DNA of 64,000 bases from a bacterium (GCA_029945425.1 JAQSDV010000004.1:682436-746435), one strand, 5' to 3'. Positions 16,779-26,269 are shown, counted from the first letter of the stretch. Notes: generated by a model from the letters alone, not told the origin. Made by a program: numbers and translations.

Positions 16779-18059
16779 ATGGGTATCGTCAAAAAAATTC
16801 AGGACATGAAGCAGGAAATGACGCGCTGGCGCCAGAAGCTGCATCAGGACCCCGAACTCGCGTTTGAAGAAAAGCGCACCATGCGCTTCATCATCCGCCA
16901 GCTGGATGATTTCGGCGTCGAGGTTCACGGCCTCACGAAAACCGGCGTCGTCGGTGTGCTGCACGGAAAAAACGGTCCGGGCGGCAAGGCGATCATGCTG
17001 CGCGCGGATATGGACGGGCTGCCCATTCAGGAAAAAACCGGCCTCACCCACGCATCCCGCAATGACGGCGCGATGCATGCCTGCGGACATGACGGCCATA
17101 TGGCGATGCTGCTGGGCGCGGCGAAACACCTCGCACAGACGCGCGATTTCGACGGCACGGTTTATTTCGTGTTCCAGCCCGCAGAAGAACATGTGGGCGG
17201 CGCGCAGGAAATGATCAAGCAGGGTCTGTTCACCAAATTCCCCGCCGATGAAGTTTACGGCATGCACAATTATCCGGGCCTGCCGCTTGGCACCATGGCG
17301 ACGGGCGCAGGCCCGATGCTGGCGGCGTCGGAGGATTTCGATATCGTCGTGCGCGGCAAGGGCGGGCATACGTCCCGCGCCGAAAACACGACCGATGTGC
17401 TGGGCGCAGCGGCGGAAGTCGCGCTCGCCTTCAAGGAAATCGCGAAAAAGGAAATTCCCCCAACCGCCACGGCGACGCTCACCGTGACCGCGCTGTCGAC
17501 GCAGGGCGATGCGTCGAACGTGCTGCCCGATACCGCGAAGATCACCGGCACGCTGCGCACCTTCGAGCAAGCGCTTCACGCGCGCCTGACCGATGAAATG
17601 ATCCGCGTGGTGGACGAGACCGAAAAGAAATACGGCGTCCTGATCGACTTTGACCTGCGCGCGGGATACCCCGTGCTGGTGAACGATAAAAACGCGACCG
17701 CTTTTGCGATCGACGTGGCGAAAGAAACGGTCGGCGATGCGCAAGTCATCACGCCTGTGCCCCCCACGCTCGGCACCGAAGATTTTGCGTTCTATCTGCA
17801 GCAGAAACCCGGAAACTACATCGCGCTCGGCACCGGCAAACCCGGCGCGAAGGATTATCAGGACATCCATTCCGCAAAATACGACTTCAATGACGCGGCG
17901 CTGCCTATTGGTGCGAGTTACTGGGTCAATCTTGTGGAAAAGGCGCTGCCGCTGCTGAACCCGCCGCTGGATCCGTCCGCGACGCTGGATAGCAACGCAC
18001 CCGCAACCGCCCCGAACGCCAAGCCGGCCGCCAAGCCCCCCGTCGCACCGAAGCCGTGA
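16779..18059 (+). CDS. M20D-family amidohydrolase (hippurate hydrolase-like)
   Basis: M20D enzymes hydrolyse N-acyl amino acids or related amides with two metal ions. Visible family blocks are WRQKLHQDPELAFEE (residues ~15-29), LRADMDGLPIQEKTG, the Cys/His metal site HACGHDGHMAMLLGAAKHL, FVFQPAEEHVGGA with catalytic and metal Glu, EVYGMHNYPGLPLG, and TLGTEDFAFYLQQKPG at the end. Length is 426 residues, about 40 more than usual because of an Ala/Pro/Lys tail ending PPVAPKP. AAGGAT precedes the ATG at 16779. The true substrate (hippurate, N-acetyl amino acid or other acyl amide) cannot be told from sequence. Confidence 0.9.
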   Translation: MGIVKKIQDMKQEMTRWRQKLHQDPELAFEEKRTMRFIIRQLDDFGVEVHGLTKTGVVGVLHGKNGPGGKAIMLRADMDGLPIQEKTGLTHASRNDGAMHACGHDGHMAMLLGAAKHLAQTRDFDGTVYFVFQPAEEHVGGAQEMIKQGLFTKFPADEVYGMHNYPGLPLGTMATGAGPMLAASEDFDIVVRGKGGHTSRAENTTDVLGAAAEVALAFKEIAKKEIPPTATATLTVTALSTQGDASNVLPDTAKITGTLRTFEQALHARLTDEMIRVVDETEKKYGVLIDFDLRAGYPVLVNDKNATAFAIDVAKETVGDAQVITPVPPTLGTEDFAFYLQQKPGNYIALGTGKPGAKDYQDIHSAKYDFNDAALPIGASYWVNLVEKALPLLNPPLDPSATLDSNAPATAPNAKPAAKPPVAPKP

Positions 18060-18112
18060 TTTTTTAACGATTTCCGTGCTAGACTTTCCGCCAGTACAGC
18101 GGAGGGCAAGGC

Positions 18113-18937
18113 ATGAAAATCATCGAACAATTCACCGAAGGCAAAGCAGGCGCGGGCGACCTGAATGACGATTTCATTTCCGTGTCCGACAATTTCATCG
18201 CCGTCATCGACGGCGCCACATCCCGCAGCGGTCATACGCTGCGGGGGCTGCCGAACGGGCAGTTCGCATCGCGCACCGTCGCGGCGGCGCTCCAGTCACT
18301 CGACAAAAACATCAGCGCGCGCGACGCGGTCGATAAACTTTCCCACATTCTTTTGACCGAAGCCGAAAGCGCCGCGCAGGCAGAGAAAAAAACTTTCCGC
18401 GAAGTCTGGGATTTCCCCGCCGCCGCATTGCTGGTCTATTCCGTCGCCCGCCGCGAAGTCTGGCGCGTGGCTGATTCATCCTTCGTCGTCGACGGTCGCG
18501 GGCATTTCACTGTATTCCCGCAAGAAAGAACATGGTGCGAACTCCGCCGTGCATATCTCTGCGCCGAACTCGCGCGCGGCAAAAAGGAATCCGAGCTGCA
18601 GGAAAACGACCCCACTTGGGAATTGCTGACCCCGATGATTTCCGAATGCAAAGTGTTCGCGAATTACGAAGGCCCCTATGGCTACGGCGTCATCAACGGC
18701 ACCAAGGTGCCGGATTGCCATGTGGAGGTTTATCCCGCAGCCCATGCCAACGAAATCGTTTTCGCCAGCGACGGATATCCCGAAGTCGAACCGACCCTCG
18801 CCGATACCGAACGCTATTTGCATTCGGTATTGCGCGACGACCCCCTGATGTACCGCATCCACCCGCAGGTCAAGGGCGTCAAAAAAGGCCATGTGTCGTT
18901 TGACGACCGCAGCTATATCCGCTTCTGCCCGAATTAG
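18113..18937 (+). CDS. Divergent PP2C-like phosphatase
   Basis: This 274-residue protein shows the order of PP2C (PPM) phosphatase motifs. These are an acidic NDDF near residue 22, FIAVIDGATS (the DG metal motif) at ~31-40, a central strand WRVADSSFVVDG, VFASDGYPEV (SDG) at ~221, and FDDRSYIRF (the closing DNxT-type motif) near the end. PPM enzymes remove phosphate from Ser/Thr using two metal ions; here DD replaces the usual DN. GGAGGGCAAGG precedes the ATG. No kinase gene lies nearby. The match is at motif level, so another phosphohydrolase-like role is possible. Confidence 0.6.
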   Translation: MKIIEQFTEGKAGAGDLNDDFISVSDNFIAVIDGATSRSGHTLRGLPNGQFASRTVAAALQSLDKNISARDAVDKLSHILLTEAESAAQAEKKTFREVWDFPAAALLVYSVARREVWRVADSSFVVDGRGHFTVFPQERTWCELRRAYLCAELARGKKESELQENDPTWELLTPMISECKVFANYEGPYGYGVINGTKVPDCHVEVYPAAHANEIVFASDGYPEVEPTLADTERYLHSVLRDDPLMYRIHPQVKGVKKGHVSFDDRSYIRFCPN

Positions 18938-18945
18938 TAAAGTTC

Positions 18946-19890
18946 ATGAATCGTACAATTTTCGCCTTTGTGGGTCTATTTTTCATGATCGCGCCGCTTG
19001 AAGTCGCTCATGCAAATGAGAATCCCTGCCAAAACGCCTATGACTACGGCAAGCGCGTGTATTCGGCAACGAAAGGAAACAAAGAGTCCCTTGCATTTTT
19101 AGAGGAGAAAGTTGCGGCAGGTGATTTTTGTATCGCATTCTGGCTGGGGGAGGTTTATCTCCGCACGGATAAAAAGGAAGAAGGCGAAAGCCTTCAAAGA
19201 AAAGCGCTGATTGAGACCGAGGCTGCGGCGAAGTCAGGCAATCATGATGCTCAGTACTTTATGGCGATGCACGCAGTTTCACTCTCCCAATCCACCGGGC
19301 ATGATCATATGGATGCATTTAAAAAATGGATCACACTTGCGGCAGATGGCGGACATTCAAAAGCCCAGAAAGAATTAGGCATTTTCTACGTCTACGGTTC
19401 TCAGAAGGACAGAAACATTGAAAAAGGTATAGGACTGCTTGAGAAATCCGCCGCACAGGAAAATACGGATGCGATGGATTCCCTCGGGCAGTACTACGAT
19501 TTTAAAGACTATGTTGAAGCGGCAAAATGGTACCGAATGGCCGCAGAAAGAAATCACGAGTCTGCCACCTATAAGCTGAGCGACATGTATGCGAAGGGCG
19601 ATGGTGTTTCGCAAAATTGGAAGAGCGCTTATTTTTGGGGATGCCGCGCGCGTAACTGCCTGAAGAACCCGCTTCTGCGGGCAGCAACCAAATCACAAGG
19701 CACAACGTTTCGGGACATATGTGGCGGGCCTGTACGCCGGGGCGATTTATATGATGTCGAAGATCATTTATCGAAAGAAGAAATGGCACTTATCCAGAAG
19801 CAGGCGTCGGAGTGGAAGCCTGATACACCGGTTCCTTATGATCATTCAGGCTTCTTCGAACAAGTTATATGCTGGCTTCGTGCCTGCTGA
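18946..19890 (+). CDS. Exported Sel1-repeat (SLR) protein
   Basis: This 314-residue protein has an N-terminal signal peptide with probable cleavage after AHA at residue ~23. Sel1-like repeats follow, including AQKELGIFYVYGSQKDRN, AMDSLGQYYDFKDYVEAAKW and ATYKLSDMYAKGDGVSQNWK. Such alpha/alpha solenoids mediate protein contacts in the periplasm or outside. Two cysteines (WGCRARNC) and a C-terminal Cys pair may form disulfides. It starts eight bases after the PP2C-like gene. Base composition is visibly more AT-rich than the flanking genes, which could mean transfer from elsewhere. Confidence 0.82.
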   Translation: MNRTIFAFVGLFFMIAPLEVAHANENPCQNAYDYGKRVYSATKGNKESLAFLEEKVAAGDFCIAFWLGEVYLRTDKKEEGESLQRKALIETEAAAKSGNHDAQYFMAMHAVSLSQSTGHDHMDAFKKWITLAADGGHSKAQKELGIFYVYGSQKDRNIEKGIGLLEKSAAQENTDAMDSLGQYYDFKDYVEAAKWYRMAAERNHESATYKLSDMYAKGDGVSQNWKSAYFWGCRARNCLKNPLLRAATKSQGTTFRDICGGPVRRGDLYDVEDHLSKEEMALIQKQASEWKPDTPVPYDHSGFFEQVICWLRAC

Positions 19891-19917
19891 GCGAGACAAC
19901 GGAAAACGATCCAGTTT

Positions 19918-20439
19918 ATGACAGACACATCCAAAATCACCACCGTCCCCACCCCCGATCCGCTGGCCGCGACATTTGCGGAGATGGGGATTGAATCGAC
20001 GACCTACCAGCATCCCGCCGTATTCACGGTCGAGGAAGGCAAGGGCTTCAAGCATGAAATGCCGGGCGGACATACCAAGAATTTGTTCCTGAAGGATCAC
20101 AAAGGAAAAATCTGGCTGGTGACGGCGAAGCAGGATACCGAAATCGACCTGAAGAAACTGCCCGCCCGCATCAATTCGGCGCGGCTCAGCTTCGGCAATG
20201 CGGAATTGATGAACACGCTTTTGGGTGTCACGCCCGGATCTGTCACGGCGCTCGGGCTGATTAACGATAACCAGCGGCAGATATCGCCGGTGATCGATAA
20301 ACGCCTTTTGGAACATGAAATCGTTAATTGCCATCCCTTGCGCAACGACATGACGACGGCGATCAGGACGGAAGACCTTGTTAAATTCATGAAAACTTTG
20401 GGCTATGAGCCGTTGATTGTTGATTTTTCAAGGCTATAA
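19918..20439 (+). CDS. proX: Prolyl-tRNA deacylase, YbaK/ProX family
   Basis: ProX-type proteins hydrolyse Ala-tRNA(Pro) made in error by prolyl-tRNA synthetase. At 173 residues it matches stand-alone ProX/PrdX. Family features are YQHPAVFTVEEG, GGHTKNLFLKD with the conserved Lys, LPARINSARLSFGNAELM, LGVTPGSVTALGLIND, HPLRNDMTTAI and the C-terminal LVKFMKTLGYEP. It starts 28 bp after the Sel1 protein stop and lies 43 bp before the thioredoxin/TPR gene. A related YbaK editing activity on Cys-tRNA(Pro) is the alternative; the GGHTKNLFL form favours ProX. Confidence 0.9.
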   Translation: MTDTSKITTVPTPDPLAATFAEMGIESTTYQHPAVFTVEEGKGFKHEMPGGHTKNLFLKDHKGKIWLVTAKQDTEIDLKKLPARINSARLSFGNAELMNTLLGVTPGSVTALGLINDNQRQISPVIDKRLLEHEIVNCHPLRNDMTTAIRTEDLVKFMKTLGYEPLIVDFSRL

Positions 20440-20481
20440 ACTATCTATAGGTGGATAACCGGCAGGGCAGAAGGTCAGATA

Positions 20482-21420
20482 ATGCTTGAAATTGGTGCAG
20501 CGCAACAGAAGACGCAAGGCAGCGCATATATCCGCGATGCCGATCCCGGCAATTTCGAAGAGGCCGTGATTGCGGCATCGATGAAGAATCCGGTGGTCGT
20601 CGATTTCTGGGCGCCGTGGTGCGGCCCCTGCAAGCAGATGACGCCCGTGATCGAAAAAGTCGTGACCGAGCAGGCGGGCGCGGTGACGCTGGTAAAAATC
20701 AACGTCGAAAAATATCCCGAACTTGGCGAGCTGTTCCGCGTGCAGAGCGTGCCGATGGTCTATGCGTTTTATCAGGGCCAGCCGGTAGACGGTTTCACCG
20801 GTTCAAAACCGGAAAAAGATTTGCGCGTCTTCATCGACAAGCTGGTGAAAAACCACGGCGGCGCAAAGGAAGAGGCAGGCGGCCCAGACCCGCTGCTGGT
20901 CGCCAAGATCATGGCCGCCGCGCACAAACATTTCCGCGAAGGCCAATATACAGACGCGATGGCGCAGTATTCCACCGCCCTCGATTACGATGAAAAGAAT
21001 ATGGAGGCGCTGGCCGGTATCGGCTGGTGCTTCGTCGCTGAAAAAGATGTGGAGAGCCTGACGGCCTTCGTCGGCGAAATGACGCCCGAGCAAAAAACAT
21101 ATTCCCGCATCAAGGGCCTCGACATGCTGCTGCAAAAGCGCACCGAGTCCGAAACGCTGCCCGCCATCGACGCGCTGCAGACGAAACTGGAAAAAAAGCC
21201 GAAAGACCATCAGGCGCGCTATGACCTCGCCGTGCAGCATCTGGCGCTGCTCGATATCGAATCCGCGATTGACGATATCGTGGAACTGACGCGCCATGAC
21301 CGCGAATGGCAGGAACAGAAGGCGCGCAAATTGCTGCTGGAAATTTTCGATGCGCTGGGCAACGATCATCCGTTGACAGGGCAGGGCCGCCGCCGCCTGT
21401 CCACCGTGTTATTCTCATGA
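20482..21420 (+). CDS. cnoX: CnoX-like thioredoxin / tetratricopeptide co-chaperone
   Basis: The first ~115 residues are a thioredoxin domain with active site WCGPC (46-50), the cis-proline loop SVPMVYAF and GFTGSKPEKDL. Residues ~135-310 are TPR-like helices (YTDAMAQYSTALDYDEKNMEALAGI; RYDLAVQHLAL) and end in the family motif. Length 312. This is the YbbN/CnoX layout: a folding helper that works with GroEL and DnaK and protects proteins during oxidative stress. E. coli CnoX has lost one active-site cysteine; this protein keeps both, so it may act as an oxidoreductase. Its TGA overlaps the ATG of the next gene (ATGA), so the two are translationally coupled. Confidence 0.88.
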   Translation: MLEIGAAQQKTQGSAYIRDADPGNFEEAVIAASMKNPVVVDFWAPWCGPCKQMTPVIEKVVTEQAGAVTLVKINVEKYPELGELFRVQSVPMVYAFYQGQPVDGFTGSKPEKDLRVFIDKLVKNHGGAKEEAGGPDPLLVAKIMAAAHKHFREGQYTDAMAQYSTALDYDEKNMEALAGIGWCFVAEKDVESLTAFVGEMTPEQKTYSRIKGLDMLLQKRTESETLPAIDALQTKLEKKPKDHQARYDLAVQHLALLDIESAIDDIVELTRHDREWQEQKARKLLLEIFDALGNDHPLTGQGRRRLSTVLFS

Positions 21421-22076
21421 CCGAAGCATTCCAGATCACGACCGCCGACCATCTGCCCGATGAAATCGTCCTCTTCCCCCTGCCGCGCGTGATCCTGCTG
21501 CCCCGCGTGCAACTGCCCTTGAATATTTTCGAGCCGCGTTATTTGTCGATGGTCAACCACGCCATGAGCAATGGCCGCATGATCGGCATGATCCAGCCCA
21601 AACCCGAAGGCGCGGGCGATGCCACGTTCAAGACCGGCTGCGCGGGCCGCATCGCATCGTTCAGCGAAACCGATGACGGCAGATATCTCATCACGCTGAA
21701 AGGCGTCTGCCGTTTCGATGTGAAGGAAGAACTGCCGGTGGCGCAGGGCGGTTACCGCCACGCGAAGGCCTGCTGGAAAAACTATCATCACGATCTCGTC
21801 TCCGACGACGTGACCGATATCTGCCGCGACACGATGATGACGACGCTGCGCCAATACCTCGATAAAATGAACATGTTCTGCGACAAATGGGAAACCATCC
21901 GCGATATCGAATGTGAAAAACTGATTTCGACCTTGAGCGTCGTCTGCCCCTTCTCGACAGAAGAAAAACAGGCGCTGCTCGAAGCCCCCGACCTGCCCGC
22001 CCGCGCAAAGATTTTGCACGCGCTGCTGGAGATCGCGGCGAAGGAAGAGGAAGAATGCAAAGCGTCCTGTCATTAA
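21417..22076 (+). CDS. Lon substrate-binding-domain protein
   Basis: This 219-residue protein consists of the N-terminal substrate-recognition domain of Lon without ATPase or protease parts. Clear blocks are LPDEIVLFPLPRVILLPRVQ, LPLNIFEPRYLSMVNHAM, IGMIQPK, FKTGCAGRIASFSETDDGRY and a C-terminal helical part (FCDKWETIRDIECEKLISTL). Such stand-alone proteins are common in alphaproteobacteria and their role is not settled. The gene overlaps cnoX by four bases, so the two probably act in the same protein-quality process (inference). Confidence 0.9.
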   Translation: MTEAFQITTADHLPDEIVLFPLPRVILLPRVQLPLNIFEPRYLSMVNHAMSNGRMIGMIQPKPEGAGDATFKTGCAGRIASFSETDDGRYLITLKGVCRFDVKEELPVAQGGYRHAKACWKNYHHDLVSDDVTDICRDTMMTTLRQYLDKMNMFCDKWETIRDIECEKLISTLSVVCPFSTEEKQALLEAPDLPARAKILHALLEIAAKEEEECKASCH

Positions 22077-22100
22077 ATTTTCGGCATTGAAAGAAAAGCC

Positions 22101-22289
22101 ATGACCGCCAGCACCAAACGCGCCGATCCGAAACTGCTCGAAATCCTCGTCTGCCCGCTGACCAAGGCGCCGCTGGAATATGATGCGGATAAACAGGAAT
22201 TGATCAGTCGTCAGGCGAAACTGGCCTTCCCCATCCGCGAGGGGATTCCGATCATGCTGGTCGATGAAGCGCGGAAACTCGACGACTGA
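22101..22289 (+). CDS. Trm112 / UPF0434 (YcaR-like) small protein
   Basis: The 62-residue protein has the family line-up [37 protein letters not shown] and a short acidic end. Trm112 in eukaryotes and archaea activates methyltransferases; bacterial versions are small zinc-ribbon-like proteins often lacking most cysteines, as here, where a single Cys remains. It lies 25 bp after the Lon-domain gene and 117 bp before leuA. Confidence 0.9.
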   Translation: MTASTKRADPKLLEILVCPLTKAPLEYDADKQELISRQAKLAFPIREGIPIMLVDEARKLDD

Positions 22290-22405
22290 TAACCCCTGCC
22301 GCGCGGCAGCTTTATTGCGCCGCAGCAGCCATATAGCGCTGGAAAACCGCAACCCCGCTGACTATTATGAGTTTCAACGACCGCCAAGTTTAAGGAAAAT
22401 AACAG

Positions 22406-23944
22406 ATGTCCAACCACGTTTTCATTTTCGACACCACCCTGCGCGATGGCGAACAGTCGCCCGGGTATTCGATGGACCTGAATGAAAAACTCCAGATGGC
22501 CGAAATGCTGGATGGCATGGGCGTGGACATTATCGAGGCGGGCTTCCCCGCGGCCAGCAAGGGCGATTACGAATCGGTCTACAAGGTTTCGCAGCAGGTG
22601 AAATCGGCGACGGTCGCCGGTTTGTGCCGCGCGCTGCACAAGGATATCGACGCGGTCGTGAACGCGATCCGCCCCGCGCACCGCAAACGCATCCATACCT
22701 TTATCTCCACCTCGCCCCTGCACATGAAATATAAATTGCAGGTCGAACCCGAACGCGTGCTGGAGATGATTAAAGAATCCGTGACATACGCCCGCCAGCA
22801 TTGCGACGAAGTCGAATTTTCGGCGGAAGACGCGACACGCACCGACCATGATTTCCTGTGCCGCGCCGTCGAAACCGCGATCAACGCAGGCGCGCTGGTC
22901 GTCAACATTCCCGATACCGTTGGTTACACCGTGCCCGAAGAATACGGCGCGCTCATTAAAATGCTGCGCAACCGCGTGCCGAATATCGACAAGGCGATTA
23001 TCTCCACCCATTGCCACAACGATTTGGGTTTGGCTGTCGCGAATTCCATCGCGGGCGTCGCCGCCGGCGCGCGCCAGATCGAATGCACGGTCAACGGCAT
23101 TGGCGAACGCGCGGGCAACGCGTCGATGGAAGAAATCGTGATGACCTTCCGCACACGCTCCGACATTCTGCCGTTTGATACGGGCATCCTCTCCGAAAAA
23201 ATCATGCCGGCCTCGAAACTGCTGACGCAGATCACGGGTTTTTCCGTGCAGCCTAACAAGGCGATTGTCGGCGCAAACGCCTTTGCGCATGAAAGCGGCA
23301 TCCATCAGGACGGCATGCTGAAAAACGCATCGACCTATGAAATCATGACCCCTGAATCGGTCGGCCGCGACAAATCCGACCTCGTGCTGGGCAAACATTC
23401 CGGCCGCAACGCCTTCCGCACCAAACTGGTGACGCTCGGCTTTGATTTCGATGACGAAGAACTGAACGCCGCGTTCGAGCGTTTCAAGGATTACGCCGAC
23501 CGCAAGAAAAAGGTCTCCGACGACGACCTGATCCTGATCGCGTCCTCCAAAGACGGCCTGCCGAAGGAACGCATCCGCTTCATCGCGCTTGGCGTGAAAT
23601 CGGGATCTTACGGCCCGCAGGAAGCGGAACTGGAACTGGAAATCGACGGCGAAAAGAAAAAAGCCAAAGCGAATGGCAAAGGCCCGGTCGATGCCTGCTT
23701 CAAGGCGATGCGCGTGCTGGTGCGCCATGACGACGCGATTTTGTCTAACTATGAATTGAAGGCGCTGACATCGGGCTCCGACGCCAAGGGCGAAGTGAAC
23801 ATCAAGCTGTCCGAACACGGCCACAGCTATACCGGCATCGGCGTCGATGGCGATGTGATCGTGGCGTCGGTGCGCGCCTATATCGATGCGCTGAACCGTC
23901 TGCTGGCAGGTCGCAATGTTCTTCCGGTCAAAAAAGCCAACTGA
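22406..23944 (+). CDS. leuA: 2-isopropylmalate synthase
   Basis: LeuA condenses acetyl-CoA with 2-oxoisovalerate, the first committed step of leucine synthesis. The catalytic TIM barrel begins with FDTTLRDGEQSPGYSM and carries the metal-binding ISTHCHNDLGLAVANS and the TVNGIGERAGNASMEE loop. A helical linker (HESGIHQDGMLKN) leads to the C-terminal leucine-sensing domain (residues ~385-505). At 512 residues it is the full-length E. coli-like type, so leucine feedback is expected. AGGAAA lies eight bases before the ATG. No other leucine genes are in the window. Its end overlaps the next gene by 29 bases. Confidence 0.95.
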   Translation: MSNHVFIFDTTLRDGEQSPGYSMDLNEKLQMAEMLDGMGVDIIEAGFPAASKGDYESVYKVSQQVKSATVAGLCRALHKDIDAVVNAIRPAHRKRIHTFISTSPLHMKYKLQVEPERVLEMIKESVTYARQHCDEVEFSAEDATRTDHDFLCRAVETAINAGALVVNIPDTVGYTVPEEYGALIKMLRNRVPNIDKAIISTHCHNDLGLAVANSIAGVAAGARQIECTVNGIGERAGNASMEEIVMTFRTRSDILPFDTGILSEKIMPASKLLTQITGFSVQPNKAIVGANAFAHESGIHQDGMLKNASTYEIMTPESVGRDKSDLVLGKHSGRNAFRTKLVTLGFDFDDEELNAAFERFKDYADRKKKVSDDDLILIASSKDGLPKERIRFIALGVKSGSYGPQEAELELEIDGEKKKAKANGKGPVDACFKAMRVLVRHDDAILSNYELKALTSGSDAKGEVNIKLSEHGHSYTGIGVDGDVIVASVRAYIDALNRLLAGRNVLPVKKAN

Positions 23945-24629
23945 TACGGCAACCATCCCGCTTGAAATTGGCGGCATCCGCGTGAAGCCCAGCGCGCGTG
24001 CGCGCCGCATGGGGCTGCGCGTCGAAACAAAAACCGGCGAGGTTATTTTCACTTGGCCGCTGGGCGCGCGCATATCGGAATCCCGCGCGCAGAAATTTAT
24101 CGAAGAAAACCGCGGCTGGATCGAAAAGCAAACCGCGCGCGCCATACCCAAAAAACTTTTCGCGCCCGGCACAACGGTTGCGATTGCGGGCATGGATTAC
24201 GTGATCGTCCATGCCGCAGGCCGCGGCGTGACGCGGCTGGAGGATGACAGATTGATTGTCCACGGCCGCCCCGAACACCTCGCCCGCCGCATCCGCGATT
24301 TCTTGAAATCCCATGCCGAAGAAATTTTGACGATGCTGACGCATGAAAAATCGCGCAGCCTTGGATTAAAACCTGCGGACGTGCGCGTGATGGACCCCAA
24401 ATCGCGCTGGGGTTCCTGCGGCCCCGACGGGCGCATCATGTATTCGTGGCGGCTGATCCTCGCCCCCTATGACGTGATGGATTACGTGGTTGCGCACGAG
24501 GTGTCGCACCGCGTCCATATGGACCATTCCCGCAAATTCTGGCGGCTGTGCATGGAGCTGTCGCCCCAATCCAAACAGCTGCGCCAATGGCTGCGGTCGC
24601 ATGGGCGTGAACTGCTGGCTTATGGCTGA
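23916..24629 (+). CDS. YgjP-like (DUF45) zinc metallopeptidase
   Basis: This 237-residue protein belongs to the YgjP/DUF45 family. The zinc site is VAHEVSHRVHMDHSRKFW (HExxH-like HEVSH plus the downstream HMDHS). Upstream lies the family block MDPKSRWGSCGPDGRIMYSWR. The N-terminal half carries the KPSARARRMGLRVETKTG strand region. Members include companions of restriction systems and of DNA-repair proteins, but the family's substrate is unknown. The start at 23916 lies inside the end of leuA, giving a 29-base overlap, with GGCAGG upstream. Confidence 0.88.
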   Translation: MFFRSKKPTDTATIPLEIGGIRVKPSARARRMGLRVETKTGEVIFTWPLGARISESRAQKFIEENRGWIEKQTARAIPKKLFAPGTTVAIAGMDYVIVHAAGRGVTRLEDDRLIVHGRPEHLARRIRDFLKSHAEEILTMLTHEKSRSLGLKPADVRVMDPKSRWGSCGPDGRIMYSWRLILAPYDVMDYVVAHEVSHRVHMDHSRKFWRLCMELSPQSKQLRQWLRSHGRELLAYG

Positions 24630-24873
24630 TGCTGCGCCGCATCAATTTCATCGCAATCCCTAGTTTGATTCTCGGGATTATGGACGGAAGAAAAAGATTT
24701 TTACACGAAATGAGCATAAGGCTCTGGTATCTAAATACCTGATGTTACGACAAGTTTTCCAGTAACACCCTGACGGGAAACAAAATTGCCGAGAAACCGT
24801 TGGGCAAAGTCCCGAAGTCGCGGTATTAATTTCTTGGCGCAAAAGCACCGCTTGCAGGAGAATTTTCAAGAGC

Positions 24874-25977
24874 ATGGTCGCAGCAGGTCCTAAAGAGAAA
24901 ATCGACAAACCCGAAGGCTGGGAAATTCCCGGCGCGATTACCAAGCACGTTGTGCTGGATCCGGGTATCGCCTACACCACCGCAGACGTGTTGATGTTCG
25001 CCGGCACGAACCCCGTCGGCCTCGGCGCGATGCTGACCGCAACGGGCATCGCGGCGACATTGAAAACCGCCGCCGTGTTGCAGCCCAGCTGGCTCGATAA
25101 ACATCCGCGCTTCAAGCAATTCGTATTCGATGACCGCACGCCGCTCCGCGCTGGCGCACTGGCGCTGCTCGTCGTCGCGGGCGCAACCGTTGCCTCCGGC
25201 GCATGGCTGCCGGCTGCGGCCAGCTTCCTGTTTGCGGCGGCGAATTTCACGCTCGCGGAATCGATCTCGAAAAAACATATCGCCGATGTGAAAGACAAGC
25301 CTGCCGCTGTGCCGAAAAAAGGCCTCGCGCGCGCAGCAGAAATCGTCGCCACGATCTTTAAACGTCCCGACATCTATCTGAATGCGGGCTTTGCGCTGGC
25401 GGGCCTGATGGCCGGCGGCGCTGCGCTGTTCATTCTGCCGGTGGTTGCGGTTGCCTTTGTGATTGGCGTGAAAAACTCCATCCAGAACCGCCCCGAACAT
25501 GAAGGCCATCCGAAACTGCTGACGGGTGGCGCAGCTGCGGCCTTCGCAGGCATCGGCCAGACGAACGGCCACGGCCTTATCGCGGGCGCGCATTTGCTAA
25601 ATGCGGTTGTGCTGGCTGAAATGGAACGCCGCATCACGCCGGGCGGCGCGAAGCAGATTTTCAAAAACGTCCTCACCGCGCCCCTGAAACTGTTGGGCTT
25701 CGGCAAAGACAAAGCTGTCGTCGCGGAACAGAAACCGGGTGTTACGCCTGTCGTGACGGCAACGCCGCTGCCGGTTGTCGCCGTCAACAGCAACCTGCGC
25801 ATCCCGGGTCCGGAAGTGAAACCCGCGGACCTCGACAAGGTCGATCTGCAGCAGGTCTTCGCGCTGAAGGCAAAGATCACGCCGCCGACGCCTGCGAACG
25901 AAAACCTGCAGCCCGCGGCCGAAGCCATCCAGCCGCCGGAACACGGCAACCGCCCGCCGAAAATCGCGGCCCCGTAA
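24874..25977 (+). CDS. Multi-pass membrane protein, unknown function
   Basis: I do not recognise this 367-residue protein. Hydrophobic helices lie at about residues 38-68, 90-110, 112-128, 167-195 and 207-250, many of them Ala/Gly-rich. The helix sets look internally related (for example LRAGALALLVVAGATVASG and LMAGGAALFILPVVAVAF), suggesting a duplicated bundle. The last ~110 residues are a Pro/Ala/Lys-rich soluble tail. It opens a run of five unrecognised genes on the same strand (24.9-28.0 kb). GCAGGAG lies 12 bases before the ATG. The 244 bp before it hold no gene I can support. Confidence 0.72.
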   Translation: MVAAGPKEKIDKPEGWEIPGAITKHVVLDPGIAYTTADVLMFAGTNPVGLGAMLTATGIAATLKTAAVLQPSWLDKHPRFKQFVFDDRTPLRAGALALLVVAGATVASGAWLPAAASFLFAAANFTLAESISKKHIADVKDKPAAVPKKGLARAAEIVATIFKRPDIYLNAGFALAGLMAGGAALFILPVVAVAFVIGVKNSIQNRPEHEGHPKLLTGGAAAAFAGIGQTNGHGLIAGAHLLNAVVLAEMERRITPGGAKQIFKNVLTAPLKLLGFGKDKAVVAEQKPGVTPVVTATPLPVVAVNSNLRIPGPEVKPADLDKVDLQQVFALKAKITPPTPANENLQPAAEAIQPPEHGNRPPKIAAP

Positions 25978-25990
25978 GGAACATTAGACA

Positions 25991-26176
25991 ATGCGCACGC
26001 GCCTCAAGGTCAAAGAACTGTTCCCCGAAACGACGATCTGCGAAACCTTCCTCGCGCGTGCCGATATCGCTGGCCTGCCCAAGGCAGAACAACAGCGCCG
26101 CTGGGAGGAATATCAGGACAGCCTCGACGGTGTGTTCAAATTCCTCGCCAAGACCGAACTTACGGTCGTGAAGTAA
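25991..26176 (+). CDS. Small acidic/basic helical protein, unknown
   Basis: This 61-residue protein is rich in charged residues and looks helical (LPKAEQQRRWEEYQDSLDGV). It begins 13 bp after the membrane protein with AGGAACA in front, so it is probably cotranscribed. I recognise no family. Its single cysteine and lack of membrane segments suggest a soluble partner protein, which is inference from position. Confidence 0.6.
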   Translation: MRTRLKVKELFPETTICETFLARADIAGLPKAEQQRRWEEYQDSLDGVFKFLAKTELTVVK

Positions 26177-26269
26177 CCTTCCGCGTAATTTTATTGCGCT
26201 TTAGCCCTTCCGTTTGACAATTTACCATAATTATTGTATCCTCACACAGTTCTAAAAACAGGGGGATAC

